Part shown: piece after piece, positions 12,401 to 24,720 of the stretch
Layout: every line of letters begins with the position of its first letter
Numbering within the stretch: position 1 is the first letter of the stretch
DNA from: Pseudoscleropodium purum
Lineage: Eukaryota > Streptophyta > Bryopsida > Hypnales > Brachytheciaceae
Assembly: GCA_963969395.1 (NCBI GenBank)
Contig: OZ017801.1
Coordinates: 2,172,501-2,236,500, forward strand
Reading direction: 5' to 3'
Length of the DNA stretch: 64,000 nt
Translations under genes and position numbers: made by a program
The notes under the pieces: model-generated
Told to the model about the DNA's origin: nothing
What the model saw: the letters and a program-made list of their open reading frames with translations, nothing else
Databases searched by the model: none

Positions 12401-15400
12401 AAGGTCAGAAAAAAAAAAGACCATCTGCAATTTGGGAGGAATTTGACCTCTTGCACTATTTTTCTAAAATTCCTTTTTAAAAGATAAATGGAATTGGCAT
12501 TTTATTTTATTTTTGAACCTTTTGTGAAATTAGTTATGAATTTTGGAGTTGAGATCTTTTAAAAATTTCAAAAAGGGACTCTCTTTATATGTTCATTGTT
12601 TGTACACTCAATAAATGCAATTGGTACATTAACAAAAGAATTAAAAATGTACCTTTACATGAGAGATTCCTATCAAGGCTAAAATTTAAATGTGTTGAGA
12701 ATAAAAGACCATTCAATTTTTCATCTATTTTTATCCTTCTTTGCTCGTCATGTATTCGACTTACTACAAAGGAAACTTATACTAGCCAATATTTTTCTTT
12801 CAATCACATGTACCAAATTCCTTTGCAGGGATGTTTAGCCATTCCTATATATAAATGTTGGACATGATCATTACAATTAAATTGAATTCTAATTTTTTCT
12901 CAAAAAATCAAATTCAATAGGTGCTAAAAAATAGAATTTTTGCAATATTTTTTTCTTCATCTTATTATTTTCTCCTAGAATGATAAATTTCTAAGAGACA
13001 AAAATATGATATACATTCTCAAAATTATTTGAAATGACATTAAAGTCACTTCCAAAAATGTAGCTTTAAGAATCTAATTTTTAATTTCATTATGATTTTT
13101 TGGTTTCTTTAATTTAAATTTTCATGACTTCTTAAAGAAATGGCACTTTGAAAATTTTTATGCACTCCAATTGAAACTTTTCTATTGTATTTCTATTGAT
13201 TTGAGCTCAAAAGATCATCATCTACTCCATGAAAATTCTTACTTATCTCTAGTTTTCTACAAATTTAAGATTACTTAAGAAAATTAATAACTATAATTTT
13301 CTTAAAGAAATTATCTTCAAATTTCATAGTATTTAAGTCCTAATGTCTCTTTAGGGGACAAATGAAAATTCATGTAAGCTCATATGATCTCAATTATTTG
13401 CACGATTCTTTTTTATAAGATATGAAAATGTATTAGATTTCTAATAATATGATTTTATTTCAATATTTGATAGAGAACAAGAATGATGGTACAAAATTAA
13501 AAATAGTCAAGCTTGAACATTACAAAAGAATTATTAACACTTTAGGAAGGAAACCCCCTTCATAGAATATTTTTATTCTATTTAGAAATCTTTGATTCAT
13601 TCCATTTGGATAAGTAATGAGAAAGTTACATAATATTTTGTCTTGAGGGCATTTACAGCATTTTTGTGGGAAATAAAATTTTGGCTTTGTTTTCTATCTC
13701 TTAAATCCTAAGGCCTTTTCTCATCAAAACCCACTTAAAATTACTATTCCTATTGTAAAGAGAAACAAAAATTAATTTGTCTTATTTGTATAATTAACTA
13801 TAGGATCTTGCATTATATTAGTACTATAGGAATTTGTGGTATAATAAAAATTCTAATAAGTAGCACTCTCTAAAGTAATAAACCACTCTAAAGTAATGTA
13901 TTAATCTAGTCCTAGACTAGGCTTCATAGACATGTCATGAATGCAAATGACCCTCTTTGATGTGATAATCTTTGTAAAAATATCCTCAATAGGAATGCTC
14001 TTACATTAAAAAAATGTTGTGCTAGTAAATAGGTACTACAATGCTACAAGCAATGTCTGTTCATGTTCACTTTTGACGGATTGCTAGCAATGAAGGAAGT
14101 GCAGAGGGTGCTTTGTTGGCAAACTTCATCCCCACCTTTGTGTCCATTAAGACTAAATCAAATCAAATCATGACCATTATTAGAATTGACCAAGAAGTGC
14201 AAAGGAATTTGGAGGGCACAAGGAACCAAGTTTTGTCATGTAGGAGCCAACAAGTACCGAGTCCAAGAAAGTAATGTGAAATGTGCTAGTAGCATTGGGA
14301 CAGGTTTTTGTTGCTCTTCTATAATCCACTCAGAACTTACCGTTGCAGTGCTTTCATGGAGGGTAGATTGAGGATGCTCTAATGTATTAGATTGGTCTTG
14401 GCCCTTTGCTTATTAGAGGTTCTATTGTAGATTGCAAGAGGATTGCATTGACAGTGAAGAAAACAATTTTTTTCCCCACCTTGTATGACTAGATTAGATG
14501 ACTTTGAATCTTCCTGACTAAATTTTTTTGCACTGCAAATTTTGATTTTCTAAATTTTGATACTAAAGAATTGAACTCAAAGTCTTAGAAGTAAAATTGA
14601 AGAAAAGGTATTTAATTTTCATTCTTGAAAAAATTATTACATAGAACTAGGTGCAAATGAAATGAAGTGAAAATCATTAATTTTTTTTTCATTGTGGAAA
14701 TTGAGTTCAAAAACAAATCCTATGAGTTGTTTTTTGAAAAAGATATTTTGACTATCCAATGTACAAGATTGTCTATAATTTCTTATCATTACTCCAAATA
14801 GAAAAATCAAATCACTCCACATAGACAAAAGTATTTTCTATAATAAACAAAATTTCATCAAATTTATTTTAAAATTTTGTGAAATTTTTGCAATTGGTGT
14901 TGCCCAACAAACTCTATTTTGAGCTTAGATGGCATAATTTTTGATACCAAGTACCAATTGAAATAAATATTATATGTCTAAAGAGCTTATGTATTTTTCT
15001 ATCTTAAAAAGAAAAAATTCAAAAAAATTTACATCAAAAACTGAGATCATACAAACATGCCCAAATCTTCAAATGTACCTCAAGGGGAAGTTTGGAACTT
15101 TAGAGGGTTAACTCAATTTTCACAATTTTTCAAAAAAAAGGTCCACAAAGTTAATTTTTTTTTCTAGAATAGTTTTACCAATAAGAATCTCAAATTTTGA
15201 ATCCATCTTAGAACTATTAGGAATCTAATTTTCTTTTCATTTCTAACCAATTTTTTCTTAATAATTTTTTAAAAGGATGGAAACTAAGTTTTATTAGTTA
15301 AATTCTTTTTCAAGACTCTCATCTTAATTATTGATGTCAACAAAAAAATTTGTTGAAAAGTCATCGTCTTCAATGAGGCAATTTCTAATACCATTCAAAC

Positions 15401-16626
15401 AACTCTCTATGAAGGATTGGATGAGAAATGCTTTTTCATCTTTCCAACTGAAGGAACTATTGGGAAGTCATCTAAACGACAGAAATTGTCTAGAATTAGT
15501 TGACAATTAAATAGAAGTAAGATGCCCGATTACCTAATTGGTTCACAAATTGTGAATTGTGCCATTCAATTTTATTTTTTTGCATAATATAAAATACAAT
15601 TGACATTTTTGGTTTTGCATAATTAACATTCAATTTTTCCAATTGAGCATACCAATTTTCAGTTTCAAAAAAGCAACATTCCATTTTAATTGAATTATTT
15701 CATTCAATACTCATAGTTTTACATGATAATCGATTGAATAACATTGGTGATGAATCTTTTAATTCAATTGCATAGACACGTAGGAAACATCTATATACAC
15801 ATATTTCCTTCAACGAACATCACCACTAAAGTTTCAAAATAATTCCCTTAAAAAAATTGAATGTTAGTATGACAATGCCTAAATTAAAAATATATATATC
15901 AATATGTTTTACCTATATTTTTGTAAGTTTATTGCACCCTACTCTATAGTCTAGTCTACTACATATCTTTTTTTTAATTTTTAATGAATTACCAAAGTTG
16001 CAATATAAAATGTTATAGTGATGTTCTAAATTTCAACATTCATCTATATATTGGATTGAGAATATCACATTAGAACATATCACGTACTATCTATAATTTT
16101 GTTTTCATCTATAATCTAGCAATTTCATTCCAAGATTTTTTCTAATTTGAAGTTTTTTAGTGAAAAACTTCACAATTTGTTGCCATTTTTCAGCCAAATT
16201 ATTATTTTTTCTAATGCAATCTAGCACTATCAAAATGATCACCCATTTCTAAACCTCTAAAATAGTTTAGCTTATCTGTACTATAGAGAAGGTTGAGGAA
16301 AAAATTTCTCTATGATGTGAAATAGATTTTAGAAGGATTTTAGAAATTTTTACAATTTTTTCCTCAAAATCAAGATCACCATAAGTTTTTTTGTAAAGAT
16401 TATGTTTGTCCATTTCTTTATGTAGGGAAACCTTTCTCCACCCATAGGCTGGTTACAAAATCGGTGTATGTGATAATTGTAGCTTTCATTGTACACTAGT
16501 GTGATCCGTATTGTTGCTATAATAAAAATGAAAGTAAAAATGATTTTCTAATTTTTAAATTCATAAAAACTTTTTTAATTCAATAATTTTTAAATAGTCA
16601 CTTAAATGCCATGGAACAAGGCCCTT
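12401..16626. other. AT-rich intergenic DNA, nothing recognised
   Basis: Short frames only, none with a recognisable domain on either strand. No terminal repeats or target-site duplications were found by eye. Long runs of A or T and low-complexity phrases are common, as expected for decayed repeat DNA. Confidence 0.5.
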
Positions 16627-17338
16627 CACTACTAGAAATGCATGACAAAAACAATAGAAATTCAATTGATTTATGTTATTTGGAACAGTACAATGACCAT
16701 TTTGTAACTTTTTGTGAAAATCAACAAAATGACAAATTCTTTTTGTTGATTTGGATAGTGCAATGACCAAATCAACAAGTTTTTGTTGAATTTGAAGCTT
16801 TTCAAGAATATTTTGGGAATCTTTGAAATCTTTTTGGGATATTTGAGAATCTAAGTATAATGATTTAAAAAAATAATAATCATGTAAAATTCAGTCTTTT
16901 TTTAATTCAGCAGACTTTGGAATCCATTCTCACATAGTAGAATAAAAAATTTCACAAAACCTATAACTGAAAAAAGTTGTAAATTCAAGCTAGATTTCAT
17001 CTCCCAAAATGAGTTTATGATTTTGATCCTCCAATCAAAAGTTATAGACAAAAATCAGAGGGGTAGTTACGAACATTTATTTTGACATTTTCAAACATCC
17101 TCTCGGATTTTTGTCCATAACTTTTTATTGGAGACTCAAAATTACAAACGGACTTTTGGAAGTGAAATTTAGTTTAAATTTACAACTTTTTTTAGGTCAA
17201 AGTTTTTTGAAAAAAATGTGTTTTACTATGACTCAATGACCTCTGAAGTTCGATGAAAATACAAAACACATGAAAAAACAATGAAAAAAAATAAATATAT
17301 AAAATTCTTGTTCATGTGTGATCACTTAAGTACTTAAG

Positions 17339-17393
17339 TGGTATAGTGTTTGGAACCTTGGACCTCATGTTTGGAGGTCCAAGGTTCAAATCC
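17339..17393 (+). other. tRNA-like segment with perfect hairpin inside CACTA copy 1
   Basis: A box A-like word (TGGTATAGTGTTTGG, from 17339) is followed at 17383-17393 by GGTTCAAATCC, a good match to the tRNA B box, at normal tRNA spacing. Between them is a perfect 11-bp stem with a 7-base loop (17356-17384). The cloverleaf is not intact because the T stem and acceptor stem do not pair fully. I therefore call it tRNA-derived, not a working tRNA. The loop contains CAT at the anticodon-like position. Confidence 0.6.
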
Positions 17394-17403
17394 TCGTAGA
17401 GGC

Positions 17404-17530
17404 ACCTGCTCACGTGGTGGGTGGCTTAGGTGGCCTTAGCCCACATGGTCGGTCGCCTAGGAGGCCCTACTCGCGTGGCACACTACTTAGGTGGTCTTGC
17501 CCATGTGGTAGGCCGCCTAGGTGGCTGCCC
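17404..17530. repeat. GC-rich minisatellite, about 4 x 30 bp, inside CACTA copy 1
   Basis: Four degenerate units of about 28-32 bp follow the tRNA-like segment, each built around 'catgtggt...gcctaggtggc'. The equivalent place in copy 2 (about 42497-42556) holds only about two units, so the unit number differs between the copies. Confidence 0.7.
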
Positions 17531-17758
17531 AAGCAACAAAAAAATTATTTTATATGGACACCATCCAAAAAAAAATTCATTTAAAAAAATAATAATTTTA
17601 AATTAAATTAAATTTTTTTGATTTGTTCAAAACAACAACAAAAATCAATAGATTTCAGTTTGATTTTGTTCAAAACAACACCTCTAAAATGACTTAATCA
17701 TTCAACAGATTTTAGTTGAAATTTTGTTATTTTGGTCATGAATTTTCTAGTAGTGCTT

Positions 17759-18690
17759 GCATTCCTATTTGCCAAGAGCTTTCCGATGGTATCAATAGTA
17801 CAACCAAGGGACACATGGTTCCAAAGATCTCAATGTAATAAATAATCAAAACAAAGCAAACAAAGAACCTAACTTAAGGATGGATATTGAGATCATTGTA
17901 TGCTTTTAACATTAGGAAAAATTTCATGCCTTAGGATGTCTGTGAGTTTTGAACCCCCCATGCAATTAAAGAAAAAATGAATTTATTTTTTATTTTTTAT
18001 TTATTTTTTATTTAGCTTTTGATGTGGCGCTACTGGTGCTATGTCAACACCACATGAAGTTTTATAATTTTTTTCATAATTTTATAAAAGAAATTATTTT
18101 TATTATTTTTGTATTTGCATTGTGGGGTGCCAAAAAATGAAAGTTTAACAGCCCTCCTAGGGGTTCAGATTTTTCCTAATGTGTACACTTCCCAAACATT
18201 GCAACTGTTCTTTTTGTTGCTTTATGTGAGCTGGCACCTAAAGCACAAATTTGATTGAAAGTAAAGTATGCACACGTGAAAGTGACACTTTCCTAATTGC
18301 AACATCTATCTATAACTATTCAAGATTTTAAGCTTGTCGCATTTAGGAGAGTGTCACTTTTTAGTGCATATACCTTATAATAGCATAACTTGCAAGAATG
18401 GAAGGTTGATCAGAAACGGGTGATCCCATTAGAGGTTTTTTCAAGCCAAAAGAAGAGTGCATGTTCTTGGATTGTTGAGAACTCGGAACAACTTGGAAAC
18501 GCTAGTATGTCAGCAATTTAAAGTGGCCAAGACCTTGCGGCATCAAATAATATTATTTAATTGTTTAATTTTTTCAATTTTTAAAAAATTTATGTATATT
18601 CTAAATAGCAGTGTGCTTTTTCAGAGTTTGCGGAACAAACTCAAAATTGAAAATAATAAACAATCAAGTAACAAATAAAAGATTTAGGGG
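17759..18690. other. AT-rich intergenic DNA with one short direct repeat
   Basis: No gene is recognised. A phrase of about 37 bp at 18394-18430 (core GAAACGGGTGATC) recurs with a few changes at 18715-18752, 321 bp further on in the same orientation. It could mark the ends of a short unrecognised element, but no other support was found. Confidence 0.4.
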
Positions 18691-19350
18691 TCAGTTCCAT
18701 CACCCTGCCCCTACGAGAATGGGAGGCTGATCGGAAACGGGTGATCTCCTTCGTACTATTTCGGTCCCCCCCACCCACCCCCCACCCCACCAAAGAAAAC
18801 CCTTTCCCAGTGTGTGCCCACATCCATCGAACATGTGTCATCTGCCATTGATCCCCTTCGCATGCATGCGAAGGACCCCCCATGGCATGGACATGGGCTT
18901 GCATGGCCGAGCGAGGCCAATGAGAGGCCAGGAAGAGATCCAGAAAGGCACATGCATGCTGGACAAGTGGTCGTATGGAAAACCCTGTGAAATATCGGTC
19001 GCCCCGCTGGAGTGTGGGGTCAGGTCAAGCAGCGGATATCGATCCGATCCCCCCCAGCCCCCAACGTGAAAAGCTTTACGACGTGGCCGCTCGTTTGGGG
19101 TTCTTTCTGATTGGCCCGGCCACCCCCCGCCCAATGACTGCGCTCGGCAAACGTGGTCCGCCCATTCGGCTGCCAACTCAGCTCCCGGGGGGAAATATAT
19201 TTGCACGATATTCTCAAAAACGTATGGACCACACAATGGCTGTGTGGATAGGAGGAGTCCATCACCGTGCCTTCTGCCGTCCGACGTTCGTCCGACGAGG
19301 TCCGTCCGTCCGTCCGTCGCTGCTGGACCTATTCCTCACTGTGCTACGTT
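18690..19350. other. Orphan GC-rich island without a recognisable gene
   Basis: About 650 bp of GC-rich DNA stands out in AT-rich surroundings. It holds a C-rich run near 18765-18795, CCAAT-like words near 19110-19135, an AAATATATTT box near 19193, and a (GTCC)n microsatellite at about 19300-19318. Open frames cross it on both strands but none shows a domain and none has supported splice sites. It resembles the promoter islands of the genes in this window, so it may be a promoter left behind by a lost gene, or a decayed element. Confidence 0.35.
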
Positions 19351-19450
19351 TTCTGATATGTTCTGGTGGGGCCATTCCCCTTGAACAAATCTCAGCCTCT
19401 TGTTCAATTGCAAGTGAGAATTTTAGTCTTTTGTTCAATCACAGGTATTG

Positions 19451-22120
19451 AGAGTTTGGGTGATTTTATATTTTGATTGTACAAATTTGTACAAAATGAA
19501 TCAATAGTTTTAAGTACATGAAACACAATGGTATGCTATTTGCAAAGAACATGTATTTTATACATCATACAATTTGAGAAGAAAAAATCTGTCAATGTCT
19601 TCCATAAATGGTATATCACATGTATGAAAATAAATAAATAAATTGCATATTTTTTATTGTACAATGAATGCACTTGGCCAAGTGCAATAATTACTAATTC
19701 TTTGTTAGTGAGGATTTGGAGCCTCTTACAGCACAACAAACTAGCATGTGCACTAGATGTGCATCATCCCTTACTAGCGAGGGTCAAAATTAGTGGTAGT
19801 ACAAAATTTCGTTCTTTTGGAAATTGGGACTACAAAATAATTTTTTTAGCCTACATTGATTTTATTTATTTATCAGGAGAACTATGGTTTGGGCATGAAT
19901 GAATGAAGAGTTTGCTTCAACAAATAGTATGATTTATTTTTAGCAAAAATAGAGATGATAGTGATAGAGATAATGGAATAATTCGTGTACTCTTTGAATT
20001 CTGACTAAGAGAAGTTCTATAGAAAAGTTCAAAAGTGGTGTACTTTAAGCTTTCAAGGTGCTACCTTCAAGAGTGTCACAAAAATATATGATTTGAACAA
20101 TTTTGAAACAATGGAATGAAAAGTAGATTTTTGGAAGCTTAAGGTTTTTGGTATTTTTTAGGACCTATTTTGAAAGTACACCCCCCTTGGATCATTAGGG
20201 AATAAGGGATCAAGGACTAACTTTTAAAAAATCAAGTAATTCAAAAGATGTTTATGGAATTCAACTCCCAATTAGCAATTGGTTCTCATATATTTAGAAC
20301 TCAATTCAAGGAAAATTATTCTTGTTTTTATAATCAAGTTTATATTTTTCTTCTTATTGAACTACCTAGTTAATATACTAATATTGTTGTCTCGAATGCC
20401 GTCCAAACAAAAATAAAGTATGGGGTTATGTGGAGCCATAAGAATGATGGTAATTAGCATAGCATCATTACACAAAAGATGGTTAAGAATTTTCATAAAA
20501 ACAAGAGAGAATGAAGGACATTTGCAAGAGTGAAATAATTCATATTTCTATGCCTAAAGAATCTTTGTAATTGTAGGTTAAAGAATTATAGTATGGATTG
20601 TAGAACTGGCTTGTTGTAGAAAATGGTGAAGAGTTTGTAGCTCATAATATAAAGTTAATTTCACTAATTTACAAATGTTTGTACTTGTACTTTTTGTAAA
20701 CCGAATGGCTTACAATAAAGAGAAGACTAATGGGATTAGGTCTTCTACTGTAGTGGTTAGCTCATGAAAAAATGAAAAAATTGCCTTAGCCCCCATGAAG
20801 ATAAAGATTGTGATCAATATGATGCATATTAACACTATATTCAAAAGAAATATTTTATTTGTATATTTTGAGATGAAAGTACATGTCCTCAAAACATTGT
20901 TAAGCAAAACAAATAGCCTCCAAAATACTATAGAAGGCCCAAGAGTGTTGGCTACAAGCAAGGGAATTATTTCTAGTGTAAATTAGGCTACTAGAGAGGT
21001 TTGACCACCTCATGACATTGTTTCCTAAATGTCTCGCTCTTTCTTCAAGTTCAAGAGCAAAGAGAGTATTAGTCAATAAAGTTATATTTTAGTAAAAGAG
21101 AAGCTCTTAATATTTTATGAGGACAAAAAACTATTGTGAGTTTTGGAAAAGATAGTGAACAAAATTCACAACTAATATAAAATCTAGTTAAAAAATTCAC
21201 CATTGCTGTATATTATAGGACAATGGTCATAATAGTATAAAATGAATTTTTATATCATTCCACATTTTGGAAGGTAATTGAAGGCTTACATTTCAAATTA
21301 CAATGCCAAATACTTATGATTTGCTATAACACTTACTTTTGAAGGACATTCATCATCTCAACCTTCATTTCATAATGTTGAATACCATAAAAGATGGGGC
21401 TTCCAAATACTCTTAAGATAGATGAATATATTTCTTAGAATGATCCAAGGAAGTTAGACCACATTTTCTTAGATACCTCATTTTTTTTTTAATTCAACAT
21501 AAAACCTCAAACAACAACTAAACCTTAAAATTTATACTAGGTTAAATTTCCATTTAGAATTGAAATCAAGAATGAACTTTAATTCAAGTATTTTAGAGTC
21601 AGAATAGCCTTACATGAGTTCGGTGATGTTTTCACTTCTATATGAATACGGAGATAACTACATTTTAGGAATAGCTTTACCTTGATGCAAACTCAACAAA
21701 AAGAGTTCAAAGTCAAAATTGGAAATTTGTAAGCCAACAATTTCTTGAAAACAATTGTTGCACACTTCTAAGCAAAACATCAAAATTCCTTTTTCTCATC
21801 CATTCATTCTAGTTGTAGTTTGTCCACCTTTAAAAGCATTTTGTGATAGACATGATAGTATTTATGAAGTTTTTTTAGTTCACCAATGAATTTCCTCCAA
21901 TTCCCACACTGAACCGTTTTTTCAAGTACAAAGTCTAATTCTTTTTTCTCTTTTTTGATACTCAATATAGAAATTTTATAGATTTTTTTTCACCGTTTTT
22001 TGCCAATGTTTTCAAATTTGTGACCAAGTTTTTTCACCAACTAATTGTTAATTGCATGAATATTATAGGGACATGACAATCCATTTTTAAAATAGTTCCA
22101 CTATCTACAAATCACACTAT
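19451..22120. other. AT-rich intergenic DNA, nothing recognised
   Basis: Only short frames without recognisable domains. No terminal repeats were found. Confidence 0.5.
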
Positions 22121-22122
22121 GA

Positions 22123-22710
22123 GGTGGGCACTTCCATTGAATGTGTCGCTGACCCTAAACCATTGTCTTTATTCTCTGTACAACTCCAGAACCAATTACA
22201 TAAGTACCTATGTAGAAAAAACTATTTAAAAACTACACTTTGTTCCTTCATAACTTTTGCATACAATATCCAAATGGCATGTTCTTGGATGCTTTGGAAC
22301 CTCCTTTCACTTGCCAACAAGAAAAATATGAAAAATTTGACAAGTCCCATAAGGATAGTTATTCTACATAATAGCCAAAAGTGGTAGTTTGGAGGGTACC
22401 CACCTTATAGGGTGGGTACTTCCAAAAGCATTCCTTGTTTAAAACCACCATCATCACCTTTTCTATATCTTTAAGATCAATATTTACACATGCATGTGGA
22501 AGAAACAACTTTAGACCATCTCCCGAATGAAACTTTGACCCTTCATAACTTTTGCATACGGTATCCAAATGCCACATTCTTTGGTGCATTGGAACCACCT
22601 TTCACTTGCCAACAACAAGAAAAACTTGAAAAATTTGAAAATTATAACAATAGTTACTAGTGTGCACAATAGCAAAAATGGTGGGTTTGGGGGATGGATA
22701 CCCACCTTGT
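22123..22710. repeat. Two-copy tandem repeat, unit about 290 bp
   Basis: The unit starts with GGTGGGYACTTCC at 22123 and again at 22411. It continues through 'ccttcataacttttgcata', 'ctttcacttgccaacaa' and a 'gggtacccacctt'-type end. The copies differ at many sites, mostly in their first halves, so the duplication is old. Confidence 0.75.
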
Positions 22711-22908
22711 AGATATCCTCTTTTGCCAAAGGCAAGTTCAAAGCTGTTCGAAGGAACTTTCTAAGACGATGTCCACATTCCAATCCTGAGTTGGTCCTAG
22801 AGTAATGTATGTTTAAGTCTTGAAAGGGAAGAGTAGTGTTGCATCGATGGCCCGTGATCCATTGGATATTGGCTCATTGGCACCATGAACAAACATTCTA
22901 TTCGTGTT

Positions 22909-23142
22909 GGCTAGGGAGGATTGCCCCCTCTATTGCCCCATGTTCTACCCTTGTAGAAAACCTTGAAATTTTCTTTTGCCACATATGATAAAATTTGCAA
23001 ATGCTGAATTCATGTTTGCAATTAGAAGACCAAGATTACTCGTGGGACATGATGAAATACAAAATTTAAGCAACATAAAATAGAAAGCAATTTTGACATT
23101 TATCCTCTAGTGGGGCAATAGACGGATCAATCCTCCCTGGCC
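22909..23142. mobile_element. Short element with 32-bp terminal inverted repeats (MITE-like)
   Basis: The 32 bases at 22909-22940 (GGCTAGGGAGGATTG...) are the reverse complement of 23111-23142 with four mismatches. The 234-bp unit has no coding capacity. No convincing target-site duplication is seen, so its superfamily is not assigned. It lies just outside the left PRR promoter. Confidence 0.6.
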
Positions 23143-23387
23143 TTTTTTAAAGACCGGAGTTTTTATGTATCTATCTTCTTTTTTTTTTGTGTCTATTTTT
23201 AAGTCACTTGCTATTCAAGCTCCATGGAGCCGACGCGTTCCAGGCTTCCTGGACTTTGAGACGGAAAAGAGCAAATGCAACTGAAGGATCAAACCCCGGA
23301 CGTTGAGTGGCCGGTCCTTTAGTCCCACGAAATCAACATGCAAAGAGAATCAACAGGGCGGGGCAAGTAAATTCGCGCGCACCAAAA

Positions 23388-24720
23388 CACGCGACCTCAT
23401 TGGTCGACGCGGCTGGTCTTCCGCCAGCTGGGCAAATCAAATGCAGACGCCGCGGGCCGATGGGGAGATATTTATCTCCGTCCCCGCGGAAGTAGGCGCC
23501 CTTCCCCGGAACCCGTGATATCTAAATCTTCGTCACTCTTTGGTCCCAAGCCCCCCGCAGGCAATCAAACTAGCGCACCCCAGCGGGCCACGTCCGAAGA
23601 GAAGCCTATCACCGTGGCTGCACGATTCTGTGGTCGCCTTTGTGGAGCTCGCGTCGTTGCTTGTTATAACGCTTGCTCGCGCGCCTGATTAGGTTTTCTC
23701 TCTATCGTTCTCGAGGTTTGCGGGGCTTCAGTGCAGTGCGTGATTTCTTCGAGTTTTTCTGAAAGGGGTTTTGGGTTTTTTAAAATTTTGCCAGTGCTGG
23801 AATTTTGGTGGTTGTGGGGTTGCCTGTGTGTGGTGGTGGGGAAGGGCGTCGTACGAGGGGCAGTGGGATTGGAAGGCAGGATTCAGGGTTAAGGTAGGCT
23901 TGGTGGTTTAGGCTCCGGTTTTTATAGGATCTGGTATATTGCGCTTGCGGAAGTAAATCGCTGGACGAGGTGCGGAGTGGCGACATTCTTTCGCTGTTGT
24001 GTTGTGTACCAATTTCGGAAGTGTCCATGTTGTTTGAGTGTTTTGGTGGTGGCGCGATCGTTTTGTGCTCCAAGTGACGCATGTTGATTTGGGCTTCGTT
24101 GGAGGAGAGTGTGCTTGCACGGGTTGGCGGAGGTGAGGTTGAGTGCGCTGGTCGGGTGTTCAACAAAGCGGACGCGGTGAGGCAGCACTTCATCGCCGGG
24201 CACAGGTTAGTGGTGCCGTGAACTCTTTCACTTATCTCTCTATTTTGTGGTCATTTTGCATCCGCATGATTTGGGCGTGCTGGTATGAGTTCGACTGTCG
24301 TCGGGCTGTGATGACGTCGCTGGGGAATGTGAGTTGCTCACGTACATTCAGAGAATGCGGAAACCGGCGCAGATGTATTGCGGCATACATTGGTTGTCCT
24401 GAATTTAGGATTAGATTTTTGATTAACCAAGACGGGGAGTGATTAGACGAGGCGTGGTCCTCAGTGCGGTGACTGTAGAGGACATTGGCGCTGACAGGGA
24501 TGGTCGTTTGCATGATCAGCTGGGAGGACCGAGAGGTCACGTGTGGTCGTCACGAGTCGTAGCGAATGTCTTGCGAACTGCGACGGAGACCTCCAGGAGT
24601 TCCGAGATACAGATTGAGTGTTGGTCAGGGATCTGAAGGTTAGGCGTCCCTAAGCAGTAGTGGAGGGTGGGGTGGGCGGACAGAAAAACGCGTGCGCGCG
24701 GGGTTGTGTAGTGATCCTTT
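23388..24720 (+). promoter_or_regulatory. Promoter and 5' region of the left PRR gene
   Basis: The region is GC-rich up to about 23390. Blocks shared with the diverged right promoter are: the CCAAT box in inverse form at about 23395-23403, the phrase 'gccagctgggcaaatcaaat', AGATATTT at 23466-23473 (inverse of AAATATCT, an evening-element-like site), 'atctaaatcttcg' near 23520, and a GCCACGTCC word near 23588. CCA1/LHY-type factors bind evening elements in PRR promoters of other plants; that they act here is inference. An upstream non-coding exon cannot be excluded. Confidence 0.55.

Larger units (their letters stand above)
16627..17755 (+). mobile_element. CACTA-ended foldback element, copy 1 (non-autonomous)
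   Basis: The element begins CACTACTAGAAA and ends with the inverted form TTTCTAGTAGTG. It is flanked by a 3-bp duplication, CTT at 16624-16626 and 17756-17758. Terminal CACTA and a 3-bp duplication are hallmarks of the CMC/En-Spm superfamily. The 1129-bp element has no transposase. Its left part (16627 to about 17080) and right part (about 17085-17300 plus the end) are largely inverted copies of each other, so it is a foldback form. Between the arms lie a tRNA-like segment and a GC-rich minisatellite. A second copy in the opposite orientation is at 42254-43294. Confidence 0.85.

Noticed and set aside
17339..17410. Functional tRNA gene
   Set aside because: A and B boxes are present, but the acceptor and T stems do not pair and the segment lies inside a transposon.
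17404..17530. CRISPR-like array of 30-bp repeats
   Set aside because: Units are contiguous and degenerate without unique spacers, and the genome is a plant; it is a minisatellite.
18838..19451. Frames of 130-158 residues on both strands in the GC island
   Set aside because: Long open frames are expected by chance in GC-rich DNA; no domain, no splice sites, no codon signal I can defend.
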